NCBI GenBank assembly: GCA_963834305.1
Contig: CAWIAX010000003.1
Span: forward strand, 186,001 to 250,000
Origin: JACCXG01 sp963834305
GTDB lineage: Bacteria > Acidobacteriota > Vicinamibacteria > Vicinamibacterales > 2-12-FULL-66-21
Length of the DNA: 64,000 nt
Direction: 5' to 3'
In this document: positions 51,492 through 62,023 of the stretch, piece after piece
How positions within the stretch are numbered: the first letter of the stretch is position 1
How the letters are laid out: every line of letters starts with the position of its first letter
The notes under the pieces: model-generated
Told to the model about the DNA's origin: nothing
Database searches by the model: none
What the model saw: only the letters and a program-made list of their open reading frames with translations
Program-made: the position numbers and the translations under genes

Positions 51492-53312
51492 ATGCGCCGC
51501 CTCATCGTCCGAGCGGCAGCGCTCGCCGCGTGCCTTGCCGTGCCGGCATCACTGGCGCAGGCCCAGGCCCAGATCGTCATCGTGAACGGCAATCGGCCCG
51601 GCGTCGGGTTCAACGATCCCACACCGGCGGTCCCCGTGGGCGGGAACACCGGGACGACCGTGGGCGAGCAGCGGCTGATCGCCTTTCAGCGCGCCGCGGA
51701 CATCTGGGGACAGACGCTGGCCAGCGCCACACCCATTTCCGTGCTGGCGACGTTCGAGCCGCAGACCTGCACGGCGACCGGCGGGTGCTGGGATCCGCGG
51801 GCACCATCAGCATCTTCGCGAATTTCGGCTCGGTCGGCCTGCACCCCGGCCCTGAGTTTGGAGACACCTGGTATCACTCGGCGCTGGCCGACAAGCGGGC
51901 CGGCGGCGATCTCGAACCCCGGCAGCAGCCGACATCCGCGCGCGCTTCAACAGCAACCTGAACGGCAACCCGGCGTGCCTCGGCCGCGCAGTGGCTGGTA
52001 CTACGGCCTCGACACCAACCACGGGACCAACATCGACCTCGTGACCGTCCTGCTGCACGAGTTCGCACACGGCCTCGGGTTCTCGCAGTTCGCCAGCACG
52101 ACCTCCGGCGCGCAGATTCTGGGCCTGCCCGACGTCTACAACCGCCAGCTGTTCGACCGCACCGTCAACAGGACCTGGCCCGAGATGACCGATGCCGAGC
52201 GGGTGGCGTCGGCGATCAACTCGCGCCGGGTGGTCTGGGAGGGCTTCGAGGTGTCGAACGCCGTGCCGGCCGTGCTGAGCCTCGGCACGCCGCTGCTTCG
52301 GGTGCTGGGTCCGGCGTCCCTCGCCGGCGTCTATGCCGTTGGCGCGGCCGCCTTCGGCCCGCCGCTCGCCTCCCCCGGCGTAACCGGCAGCGTCGTCCTC
52401 TCCGTCGACCCGGCTGACGCGGCCGGGCCGAGCACGAGCGACGCCTGCTCGCCGCTGACGAACGCCGCGGCTGTCGCGGGGCAGATCGCGCTCGTGGATC
52501 GCGGTACATGCGGCTTTGCCGTGAAGGTCAAGAACGCGCAGAACGCGGGGGCGGTGGCCGTGATCGTCGCCGACAACGTCGCCGGCACGCCGCCCGCCGG
52601 GCTGGGGGGCGCGGACCCCACCATCGTCATATCCTCGGTCCGGATCTCGCTGCCTGACGGCAACGCCATCAAGGCCCAGCTGGCCTCCGGCGTGAACGCG
52701 CAGCTTGGCGTGGACCTGACCGTCCGGGCGGGCGCCGACGAGCTCGGACGCGCCCTGATGAACGCGCCCAATCCGGTGCAGCCCGGGTCGTCCATCTCGC
52801 ACTGGGATCCGATTGCCTCGCGGAACCAGCTGATGGAACCGGCGATCAACGCCGACCTGACGCATTCGGTGGTGCCGCCCCAGGACCTCAGCCTGCCGCT
52901 CATGCGCGACGTCGGCTGGTTCCCGGACGGCGACGTGGACGGCCTGGAGGATGCGCTCGACAGGTGCTCGGCCTCGGTGCTGGCACCGACGGTGGTGATT
53001 CCGCCAACCGACACCGGCGTGCCCAACCTGCAGTTCACCAACGGCTGCACGCTGCAGGACCTGATCAACGAGTGCGCCGTTGGCGCGAAGAACCACGGGA
53101 AGTTCGTGTCCTGCGTGTCCCATCTCACGAACGATCTCAAGAAGCAGGGCGTGCTCACCTCCGCGCAGCGATCCGCGATCGTGAAAGCGGCCGCCAGGAG
53201 CGACATCGGCAAGAAGCACAAGGATAGGAAGGACGACGACGACGACGACGACGAGGAGGACCACAAAGACAAGGACCACAAAGACGACGGGAAAGAACCG
53301 AAGAAGAAGTAG
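51492..53312 (+). CDS. Secreted metalloprotease-like protein with PA domain (frameshifted 51780-51990)
   Basis: Signal peptide (1-25), an N-terminal protease-like region, the zinc motif LLHEFAHGLGF (about residue 188), a PA domain (about 290-400; ACSPLTNAAAVAGQIALVDRGTCGFAVKVKNAQNAGAVAVIVADN) and a Lys/Asp tail with seven Asp codons in a row. Between about 51785 and 51985 the sensible reading changes frame three times; the in-between frames read AGTISIFANFGSVGLHPGPEF and ADIRARFNSNLNGNPACLG, so the protein was continuous. The first break is in a GGGTG run, as expected for a missing G. Probably an assembly error. Confidence 0.75.
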   Translation: MRRLIVRAAALAACLAVPASLAQAQAQIVIVNGNRPGVGFNDPTPAVPVGGNTGTTVGEQRLIAFQRAADIWGQTLASATPISVLATFEPQTCTATGGCWDPRAPSASSRISARSACTPALSLETPGITRRWPTSGPAAISNPGSSRHPRALQQQPERQPGVPRPRSGWYYGLDTNHGTNIDLVTVLLHEFAHGLGFSQFASTTSGAQILGLPDVYNRQLFDRTVNRTWPEMTDAERVASAINSRRVVWEGFEVSNAVPAVLSLGTPLLRVLGPASLAGVYAVGAAAFGPPLASPGVTGSVVLSVDPADAAGPSTSDACSPLTNAAAVAGQIALVDRGTCGFAVKVKNAQNAGAVAVIVADNVAGTPPAGLGGADPTIVISSVRISLPDGNAIKAQLASGVNAQLGVDLTVRAGADELGRALMNAPNPVQPGSSISHWDPIASRNQLMEPAINADLTHSVVPPQDLSLPLMRDVGWFPDGDVDGLEDALDRCSASVLAPTVVIPPTDTGVPNLQFTNGCTLQDLINECAVGAKNHGKFVSCVSHLTNDLKKQGVLTSAQRSAIVKAAARSDIGKKHKDRKDDDDDDDEEDHKDKDHKDDGKEPKKK

Positions 53313-53556
53313 CGCGGCACCCGCGGTGGCACGAACGGGCCGGGACCTCGTGTTCCGGCCCGTCTGCATTTCCAGCTCGTCCGTTGTCATGGCAAGCATG
53401 GTGCGCGGCACGGGTCGCCGCGACCCATTCGGATTCGCTTGACAGCAGCGCTCGGCGGGCGTAGCGTCCCTCGCGTAGGGGATATGGAATCGGTTCCTCA
53501 CTCGCCCGGGGCGTTCGCTCCGGGGACCCGGTTCACCCCTGCGGCTGGAGGCTGTC

Positions 53557-56500
53557 ATGTCGGAGTCCCGCTCCGGAGTCGCTCTGGTTGCGAGCGTCCT
53601 GCTCGCCGCGCTCGTCTGCACCCCCGCACCATCATTCGCTCAACGCTCGGACCGGGCCGTCATCAGCGGCGTGGTCATGGACGAGCAGGGATCGGCGGTT
53701 CCCGGCGCCACGGTGACGGTCCGCAACAAGGCCACCGGCGTCGAGACCGTGCTCACGGCCAACGCGTCCGGGGCCTACACCACGCCGCCGCTCGTCCTCG
53801 GCACCTATGTCGTCAAGGTCGATCTCCAGGGCTTCAAGACCATGACCAGCGGCGACATCCTGCTCCAGGGCGGCGATCAGGTCCGCAACGACGTCAGGAT
53901 GCAGGTCGGCGCGGTCACCGAGACCGTGCAGGTCACCGGGCGCACCGGCATCGACGTCACGACCCCGGACGTGAGCCACACCGTCGATGCGAAGTATTAC
54001 GAAGACCTGCCGTTCATCACCGGCGCGGACGTGCGGCTGGCCGAGTCGGTGCTGCTCATGCAGCCGGGCTACCTGCCGATGCGGCCGAACGGCGACCCGA
54101 TGTTCCGCGGCAGCCAGTTCAACTCGCGCATCAACGGCGGCCAGGCGATGGCCACCGAGAACTTCTTCGACGGCGCCGCGTTCGGCTACGCCTCGGGCCA
54201 CCAGCAGAGCCACGAGAGCACGCCGCCGCTCGAAGCGATTCAGGAAACGAAGGTCATCTCGACGACCTACTCGGCGCAGTACGGCCATACCAGCGGCGGG
54301 TTCATCGAATACACCAGCAAGTCGGGCACCAACAACTTCCGCGGCAGCGCCTACGACTACATGGCGGACGACGCGTTCAACAAGAACACCGTGTTCGCGG
54401 AGCGTGGCGGGATCGAGAAGACGCCCATCCGCAACGACAACTTCGGCTTCACGCTCGGCGGCCCGATCCGCCGCAACAAGACCTTCTTCTTCACCAACGT
54501 CGACTACACGCGCATCCGCTCGGGCACGATCGCCGGCTTCGGCAACACGACGCCGGTCGACGCCTTCAAGAACGGCGACTTCGGCGCGCTGCTGACGGGC
54601 AACCGGATCGGCACGGACGCGCTGGGGCGGCCGATCCTCCAGGGGCAGATCTTCGATCCGCAGACGACGAGGCTGGTGAACGGCATTCCCGTGCGCGATC
54701 CGTTCGCGAACAACGTCGTTCCGGCCGGTCATCCGCTGCGCAGTCTCGTCGCGTCGCGGATCGTGCCGCTGATGGTGCAGCCCGACCGCGGCGGGCTCGC
54801 CAACAACGTCGCCGGCATCGGCACGGGGGACCAGACCTGGGAAATCGATGCGCGCAACATCATGTTCCGCGTCGATCACAGCTTCACGCCGAACTTCCGG
54901 GCCAACCACAGCTTCTACTGGAACCGCCGCCCCTCGGTGCGGAACTGCGAAGGGGTGGACGGCTGCAACTACGAGTTCAATCCCGAGACGGAGCCCGAGA
55001 AGAACGTCGACTACTACGGCAGCGGGTTCTTCCAGCGCATCTCGACGCACCACGCGCACCAGCAGTTCGACTGGATCATCTCGAACAACCTGCTGAGCCA
55101 CTCGACGATCGCCTGGGACCGCTGGTTCATGGGCGGCAATCACCTGTCCGCCGGCGCGAACTGGCCGCAGCGGCTGTGGCAGGGCACCGCGAACCCGACC
55201 GGCGGCATCGTCGCGCAGGACGCCGGCCCGCCGACGATGAACTTCAATGGCGGCACGGTTCCCTATTCGCCCATCGGGCTGGCGGGATGGCCGCGCTTCG
55301 GCTTCGAGAAGAACGATCGCTGGCAGTTCTCGAGCGACGTCACGTGGGTGAAGGGACGCCACACGCTCAAGACCGGATTCGAGTTCCGCCATCACAACTT
55401 CCCCCAACGCGGATGGGGCACCGGCGGCGTGGCAGGCAACTTCAACTTCGACCGTCTCGGCACGGCCGGATTCGACGCGGCCGGGAACAACCTGAACCAG
55501 ACCGGCGATCCGTTCGCCTCCTTCCTGCTCGGGACAGGTCCACACGTCGAATCAGACCATCCCGGTGTTCCCGACATTCCGGGAGACCTACACGGGCGTG
55601 TTCGTCAACGACGAGTTCAAGGTATCGGACGCCTTGACGCTGACGCTCGGCCTCCGCTTCGACTATCAGGCGGCCCGTACCGAACGCGAGAACCAGTACT
55701 CGACCTTCAGCCCGACCACGCCGAACCCCGGCTGCGGCGGCTGCCCGGGAGCCGTGATCTTCGCCGGCGAGGGCCCGGGCCGCTCCGGTCAGACCAAGTT
55801 CGAGGACGTCCCGAAGGATGCCTTCGGTCCGCGGGCCGGCTTCGCCTACCGGATCGACGACAACCAGGCCATTCGCGGCGGCTACGGGATGTACTACGCC
55901 CACGTCGCGTTCAGCCAGTTCACCGGCGCGCCGACACAGGGATTCGCGTCGAGCCCGTTCGCGCCGAACAACACCAACGGCATCTTCCCGGCGCACCACC
56001 TCGACACCGGCTTCCCGGAAGACAGAATCCAGTTCCCGCCGTTCATCAATCCGGCGATCAACCTCGGCGGCAACGTCGTCGCCGTCGTGCCGGACGGGCT
56101 GACGCTGCCCCGGTTCCAGAACTGGTCGACGACCTACCAGCGGAAGCTGAACGACAGCATGATGCTGGATATCTCCTACATCGGGAACCGCGGCAGCCGG
56201 TTGAACCATCACTTCGCAGACGCTCGGCGTGGGCGCGAACATGAACCACCCCGACGTGCTGCGGCTGGGCACGCCCGTGCTGCAGTCGAACATCAACTCG
56301 GACCTGGCGCGCAACGCCGGGATTCCCATCCCGTATCCGGGCTTCAACGGCAACGTCGCCCAGGCGCTCCGGATGTACCCGCAGTACCAGACCATCCAGT
56401 GGCGGGGCGTGCCGGTCGGCCGGAGCCAGTACCACGCGATGGAGATGGTGCTCGAACGCCGGTTCTCGCGCGGCCTGCAGGCGCGCGTCGGCTACACCTA

Positions 56501-57143
56501 CTCCCACCTCATGAACAACGGGACCGAGACCGGGCAGGGCGGCGACGGCCGGAACGGTGGCATCCAGAATCCGGCCGACCCCTTGCCCTGGATTCTGAGC
56601 GACGACGACACGCCGCACGTGCTGCTGACCGCGTTCACCTGGCAAGTCCCGGGGCCCTCCCAAGGCGCGATGAAGCAGGTGTTCGGCGGGTGGAACGTCA
56701 GCGGCATCATGCGCTACGAGAGCGGCCGGCCGATGACGGTCACGATGACCAACGACCTGGGCGGCCTGATCTTCAACACCCAGAAGCGCCCGAACAAGAC
56801 GGGCGACGGCAGGGCGGACGTCGGCGATTTCGATCCGTTCAGCGATCGCTACTACAATCGCGACGCCTGGGCCGATCCCGGGCCGCTCCAGTTCGGCGAC
56901 GCGCCCGAGCGCGACGGCGACGTGCGCGGGTTCCCGAACTTCAGCGAAGACGTCAACTTCTTCAAGGTGTTCGATCTGGGCAACACGAAGCGCATCCGGT
57001 TCGAGGCCCAGGTCGGCAACCTGTTCAACCGGACCACTTACTGCAACCCCGCGTCGAACTGGAGCGCCGGGAACTTCGGGCAGGTGTTCACACAGTGCAA
57101 TACCGCCCGCTCCGTTCAGCTCGGGTTCCGGTACGACTTCTAG
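53557..57143 (+). CDS. TonB-dependent receptor 3, Oar-like (two frameshifts)
   Basis: Signal peptide (1-29), carboxypeptidase-regulatory-like domain (35-120; VISGVVMDEQGSAVPGATVTVRNKATGVETVLTANASG), plug, and a long barrel ending SVQLGFRYDF. The frame changes near 55540 (resuming in FPTFRETYTGVFVNDEFKVSDALTLTLGLRFDY) and near 56215 (resuming in ANMNHPDVLRLGTPVLQ). Repaired length is about 1194 aa. AGGCT follows CTGG before the ATG. Likely takes up glycan or peptide fragments. Both shifts need one base removed. Confidence 0.85.
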
Positions 57144-57183
57144 CGAGGCCCAGCCTCGGCAGACCGGGAAACACTGCCGCCGT

Positions 57184-57225
57184 CCCGGAGCCATCGGCCG
57201 GCTCCGGGGCGGCGCAGCCGTTTTT
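57184..57225 (+). terminator. Rho-independent-type terminator after receptor 3
   Basis: CCCGGAGCC and GGCTCCGGG form a 9-bp stem with a 7-nt loop (57184-57208). A TTTTT run follows at 57221-57225 after a short GC stretch. Confidence 0.5.
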
Positions 57226-57246
57226 GGCCGGCCGGGCGGGCCGGCC
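57226..57246 (+). terminator. Second GC-rich hairpin before the TPR operon
   Basis: GGCCGGCC, a GGGCG loop, then GGCCGGCC, followed by TTAAA. It stands 14 nt before the TPR start at 57261, so it could also affect translation of that gene. Confidence 0.4.
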
Positions 57247-57260
57247 TTAAACTGCCAGAC

Positions 57261-58886
57261 ATGTTGCGGCGGATATCAGGTATCAGGGAACGGCCCGCCA
57301 GGACGAGCCGGGGACCAGCAGGGCGGTCCATCTGCCTGTGCGTCCTGATTGTGCTGACAGCCTGGATGCCCGCGGCTGCCGGGCGCGGCTCGCAGGCCGC
57401 CAGCCCCAACGGCCGCCAGGCGCTCGAAGCCGCGGCCGCGCTGGTCCAGCAGGGCAAGCTTGCCGAGGCGGACCGCCAGGCTCAGCGGGCACTGGCCGAT
57501 CCCGAAACCCGCGCCGTCGCCCACTCCATTCTCGGCACGATCAGGCTGCAGCAGAACCGGCTCGACGAGAGCGTCACGCTGCTCAACGAGGCGATTCGGC
57601 TGGAACCTCGGCTGGTCGGGGCCCAGCTCACGCTCGCGCAGGTCTACACAATCCAGAACCGGCCCGACCTCGCGCTCGCGCGGTTTCGGACCGTCCTCGA
57701 CCTCGATCCCGGCAACCCGTCGGCGCGGCTCGCGCTGGCGCGTGCGGAAGTCGAGAAGGGGAACTACGCCCAGGCCCTGAAGCTGACGGCGCCCGTGCAT
57801 GCCGCCCTGCGCGGGTCCGCGGAGGGGCTGTACGTGGTTGCCGCGGCGCTGCTGAAGACCGGCAAGCGTGACGAGGCCGCCCGGCTCGCCGCCGACTGGA
57901 ACCGGCTGCCCGACACCCCGCAGGCCGCTTCGATTGCCTTCGGCCTGCTGCTCGTGCAGGGAGGGGCGATCGACGAAGGCATCGCCGTGCTTCAACGCGC
58001 GACGAAGGCAGATCCGCAGAGCTATGAACTGGCCTTCAATCTCGCCGGCGCCTACCTGATGAAGAAGGATGCGGCCCGGGCCCTCGAGCACTACGACGCG
58101 GCGCTAGCCATCCGGCCGGATGCGCTCGACGCCCTGCGCCTGGCGGCGGGGATCGCGGAGCGCAACGGCGAGCTCGAACGCTCGCTGTCGTACTGGTCAC
58201 GAGCAAAGAAGCAGGCGCCCGAAGATCCCGAGACGCTGCTGGGGTTCGGGCGGGTCTGCTTCAAGATGGATCTGCTCGAAGACGCCGAGCCGGCGCTGGC
58301 AAAGGCCGCCAGCCTGAAGCCCGGCGTCATCCCCTATCAATACACGCTGGCAGCGGTCAAAGTCGGCAAGCGCCAGTACGACGAGGCGCGGAGCCTGCTC
58401 GCGCCGCTCGTCGAGGCCCACCCCGCGGACGCGCACCTGCGGTATGCCATGGGCACCCTCCTGCACACCCAGGGGCACCTGGAGGAGGCCGCAAAACATC
58501 TCGAGGAGAGCATCCGGCTGGAACCCGACCAGCTGCCCTCGTACTACTACCTGGCGCTCGTCGTGCGGGATCAGGGCAGGCACGAAGACGCGATGGCGAT
58601 GCTCGAGGCGCTGCTCGGGCGCCATCCCGACCACGCCGCGGCGAACGAAGTGCTCGGCATGCTGCTCATGACCGCGCAGCGCCCCGAAGACGCGGAACGG
58701 CGCCTGCGGGCGGCCGTAAGGCTGAACCCGAAGTCCGTCCGGGCAAACTACCAGCTCGGCCTGCTGCTGGCGCGCCTCGGCAAGCGGGAGGAGGCCGACC
58801 GTCAACTGGCGTACGCCAAGACGCTGCGCGAGGAGGATGAGGCGTCCTCGCGCCTGTCGCTGCGCCTGCTGGATCCGGAGCGATGA
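57261..58886 (+). CDS. TPR-repeat protein, 541 aa
   Basis: An N-terminal hydrophobic segment (about 26-41, LCVLIVLTAWMPAAA) then about 12-14 TPR units to the end (e.g. AVAHSILGTIRLQQNRLDESVTLLNEAIRLEP, AHLRYAMGTLLHTQGHLEEAAKHLEESIRLEP). Acts as a protein scaffold in the periplasm, or anchored by the start. It overlaps the next gene by 4 bp (ATGA). Large TPR proteins next to ASPIC/UnbV proteins are a typical acidobacterial/planctomycete arrangement. Confidence 0.88.
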   Translation: MLRRISGIRERPARTSRGPAGRSICLCVLIVLTAWMPAAAGRGSQAASPNGRQALEAAAALVQQGKLAEADRQAQRALADPETRAVAHSILGTIRLQQNRLDESVTLLNEAIRLEPRLVGAQLTLAQVYTIQNRPDLALARFRTVLDLDPGNPSARLALARAEVEKGNYAQALKLTAPVHAALRGSAEGLYVVAAALLKTGKRDEAARLAADWNRLPDTPQAASIAFGLLLVQGGAIDEGIAVLQRATKADPQSYELAFNLAGAYLMKKDAARALEHYDAALAIRPDALDALRLAAGIAERNGELERSLSYWSRAKKQAPEDPETLLGFGRVCFKMDLLEDAEPALAKAASLKPGVIPYQYTLAAVKVGKRQYDEARSLLAPLVEAHPADAHLRYAMGTLLHTQGHLEEAAKHLEESIRLEPDQLPSYYYLALVVRDQGRHEDAMAMLEALLGRHPDHAAANEVLGMLLMTAQRPEDAERRLRAAVRLNPKSVRANYQLGLLLARLGKREEADRQLAYAKTLREEDEASSRLSLRLLDPER

Positions 58887-61800
58887 AGCGGGGCCGTCTT
58901 GCCGTCGCGTCCGTCGTGTTGGGGCTGAGCGCTGCTGCCGCCGCGTCCGGGGCTCAGGATGCCGCCGGTCCGGCACGTGCGCCCGCGACACAGACGAAGG
59001 CGGCGCCGGATCCGGTGCCGCAGCTGGAGCGGGCGCTCGCGAAGAGCCCCGACGACCCGAAGCTCAACGTCGCGCTGGGCCTGGCCTATCTCGACCGCGG
59101 CGACAATGCGCGCGCGCTCCAGAGGTTCGAGCAGGCGGTGAAGCTGGCACCTGACTCGGCAGAAGCTCACAACTGGCTCGGCGTGGTGCTGCTCGGCACG
59201 GCTGGCGTGCCCCGCGGCGTCGCGGCGCTGCGAAAGGCTGTCGTGCTCGACCCGGCCTACACGCGGGCATACCTGAATCTCGGGTCGGCACTGGCGCAGA
59301 GCGGCGAGCTGGACGAGGCGGCGGACCTGTTCCGCAAGGCCCTCGCGCTCGAGCCCGGGAGCATGGCCGCGCACTTCAACCTGGGCATGGCGCTGCGGGA
59401 AAAGGGGGACCTCGACGCCGCCCTCCAGCACCTCCGCCTCGTCGTCCAGGCCGAGCCCGCGAATGCGATGGTGCATTACGAGCTCGGACAGACGTTGCGG
59501 CAGAGCGGCGAGCTCGCCGGCGCGGTCGCGGAGTTCGAACGCGCGATCGAGATCGAGCCCGAGCTGCGCGAGGGGTACTACGCGCTCGGCGCCGCCTTGA
59601 AACAGCAGGGCGCCACCGCGCGGAAGCCCGCTGCGCCGGCATCGAGCCCGGCGGACGAGGCCGTCGCGCGGGCAAAGGCGGCGGCCGCTCGTCGCGATCT
59701 CGCTGCGGCAAAGGAGGCGCTGACCGAGGCCCTCCGGCTCGACGCGGATCATGCGGAAGCCCACACGCTGCAGGGATACGTCCTCGGCCAGGCGGGCAAT
59801 CTGTCCGCCGCTCTGCCGCACCTGAAGCGGGCCACGGCCCGGCGTCCCGACTGGTCCGAGGCCCGCTACAACCTCGGCGCGGCCCTGTGGTACGGCGGCG
59901 CACGGGAGGAAGCGATCACCGAGCTGCGCGAAAGTGTGCGGCTCGATCCCGGGTCTGCCGGCGGGCACGCCTTCCTCGGCATGGCGCTGCGCGAGACCGG
60001 CGATCTCGCCGGTGCGCGCGCCAGCCTGCAGCGCGCCATCGCGCTGGCGCCCGCGCTGGCGGCTGCCTACGTCGATCTCGGCGTCGCCTTCCTGCGTGCG
60101 GGGAAATTCGAGAACGGGCTCGGGCAGCTCGAAGCCGGGTTGAACGTCCCGGCGCCGGTGCCGCCGCCGCCAGACTGGGAGCCGGCCATCGCCGCGCTGC
60201 GCCAGGCGGTCGAATCGAATCCGCAGGCCGCGGACACGCCTGTGGCGCACAACCTGCTCGGGCTCGTGCTCGGCCGTAAAGGCGCGGCGGCAGAAGACGT
60301 GGCGGCAGCCTTTCGTGAAGCCATCCGCCTCCGTGCGGACTACGCCGAAGCGCACAACAACCTCGGCCTCGTGCTGATTCAATCCGGGAACGACGAGGAG
60401 GGCATCGCCGCCCTGCGCGAAGCCGTCCGCCTCGCGCCGGCGTATGCGGAGGCCCGCACCAACCTCGGCGCGGCGCTGACGCCAACCGATGCCGAGGCAG
60501 CGATCAAGGAGCTGGAAGAGGCGATCCGGCTCGCGCCCGGATCGGTGAAGGCCCTCTTCAACCTGGCGGTGGCCTACGGCGCCGGCCCCGCTGACGGGCA
60601 CAAGAAGGAGCTCGCGCACCTCGAGCGGGTGATCGAGATGGCGCCCGACTTCCCGCGGGCACATCTCGCGCTCGGCAAGGCCCGCCTGCGGGACGGCCAG
60701 GTGCCAGGGGCCATCGCCGCGCTCGAGGAGGCCACGCGCCTCGAGCCGGCTGGCGGCGAGGCGCACTACCAGCTCGGCCTCGCGCTGGCGCGGGCCGGGC
60801 GCAGGGACGAGGCCGCGGTCGCGCTCAAGAAGGGGCGCGACCTGGTGGCCGAGAGCGATCGCGTGCAGAATGCCAGCCTCGATTTCGTCGAGGGGCGGGC
60901 CGCGCTCGATCGAGGCGATTTCGCGGAGGCGGTCACGCGGCTGCGGCGCGCGGTGCAGGTCCGCCCCGACTCTCCCGACGTCCACCGCTCTCTCGGGACG
61001 TCGCTCGAAAAGCAGGGCGATCGCAAGGGTGCCGCGGCGGCCTATCGCCGGGTCATCGAGCTCAATCCTGGGGACGAGGCCGCGCAGCGGAGCCTGGCGT
61101 CGCTCACGGCGGTCGTCCCCGGTACAGACGACATGACGCGCGTGGCCGAGCTCGAAGCCTACATTCGCGAGGGCAAGTACGCCGACGTCGAGCCCCTGCT
61201 CGCGGCCTACGTCAAGGAGCGGCCGCAATCGTCGTGGGGCTGGTACGCGATCGGCTACAGCCTGTTCGCGCAGCAGAAGATCGGCGACTCGATCAAGGCG
61301 CTCGCCAGGTCGCTGCAGCTCGACATCCGGAACGCCGAAGCGCACAAGATCCTCGGCCGCAACCTGATGATCATCGGCCGCTTCGACGCGGCGCGGCTCG
61401 AGTTCGAGCAGGCGATCCGCTACAAGCCGGACTCGGCCGAGAGCTACTACAATCTCGGCAAGCTGTATTCCATCCAGGACAACTGGGAGCCGGCGCGGAA
61501 GGCCCTCGAGTCGGCGATCGGGATCGACCCGCAGTACATCGAGGCCATCGACGCGCTCGGCTTCGCGCTCGAGGCGCTCGGGGACGACGAGGCGGCGGTT
61601 GCGCACTACCGGCAGGCCATCGCGCTCAACGACGGGCGGAAAGGCAGCTTTGCCGGTGGGCACGTGAACCTCAGCGCGTTCTACAACCGGACCGGCGACC
61701 CGGCGAAAGCGCTCGAACACGCCGCCGCGGCGATCGCGATCGACCCCGAGGCCGACCGGGCCTGGTTCCAGAAGGGGCGCGCCGACGAACGCCTGGGCAA

Positions 61801-62023
61801 CATGGAAGAGGCCGTCAAGGCCCTCAACCAGGCCATCGTCTTCAATCCCAACGCCTCGTCTTATTACTACGTGCTGGCGGGTGTCTACCGCCGGCTCGGC
61901 TGGATGGACGAGAGCCGCAAGGCGCTCGACGAGTTCAAGCGGCTGGAGAAGGAATCGGGCGAGCTGGAGAAGCTGCGCCGCAACGTCGATGCCGCCGCGC
62001 CCCCAGGACGAAAGCGTGACTAG
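58883..62023 (+). CDS. Giant TPR-repeat protein, 1046 aa
   Basis: A signal segment (1-24, ASGAQ) followed by about 25 TPR units along the whole length, with lower-order linkers at about 245-265 and 425-445. Consensus A-x-x-x-L-G-x-x-L...A-I-x-L-x-P occurs throughout. It starts in the stop of the first TPR gene and its own end overlaps the GTG of the ASPIC/UnbV gene by 8 bp, so the three are one translationally coupled operon. Role: probably protein assembly at the envelope. Confidence 0.9.
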   Translation: MKRGRLAVASVVLGLSAAAAASGAQDAAGPARAPATQTKAAPDPVPQLERALAKSPDDPKLNVALGLAYLDRGDNARALQRFEQAVKLAPDSAEAHNWLGVVLLGTAGVPRGVAALRKAVVLDPAYTRAYLNLGSALAQSGELDEAADLFRKALALEPGSMAAHFNLGMALREKGDLDAALQHLRLVVQAEPANAMVHYELGQTLRQSGELAGAVAEFERAIEIEPELREGYYALGAALKQQGATARKPAAPASSPADEAVARAKAAAARRDLAAAKEALTEALRLDADHAEAHTLQGYVLGQAGNLSAALPHLKRATARRPDWSEARYNLGAALWYGGAREEAITELRESVRLDPGSAGGHAFLGMALRETGDLAGARASLQRAIALAPALAAAYVDLGVAFLRAGKFENGLGQLEAGLNVPAPVPPPPDWEPAIAALRQAVESNPQAADTPVAHNLLGLVLGRKGAAAEDVAAAFREAIRLRADYAEAHNNLGLVLIQSGNDEEGIAALREAVRLAPAYAEARTNLGAALTPTDAEAAIKELEEAIRLAPGSVKALFNLAVAYGAGPADGHKKELAHLERVIEMAPDFPRAHLALGKARLRDGQVPGAIAALEEATRLEPAGGEAHYQLGLALARAGRRDEAAVALKKGRDLVAESDRVQNASLDFVEGRAALDRGDFAEAVTRLRRAVQVRPDSPDVHRSLGTSLEKQGDRKGAAAAYRRVIELNPGDEAAQRSLASLTAVVPGTDDMTRVAELEAYIREGKYADVEPLLAAYVKERPQSSWGWYAIGYSLFAQQKIGDSIKALARSLQLDIRNAEAHKILGRNLMIIGRFDAARLEFEQAIRYKPDSAESYYNLGKLYSIQDNWEPARKALESAIGIDPQYIEAIDALGFALEALGDDEAAVAHYRQAIALNDGRKGSFAGGHVNLSAFYNRTGDPAKALEHAAAAIAIDPEADRAWFQKGRADERLGNMEEAVKALNQAIVFNPNASSYYYVLAGVYRRLGWMDESRKALDEFKRLEKESGELEKLRRNVDAAAPPGRKRD

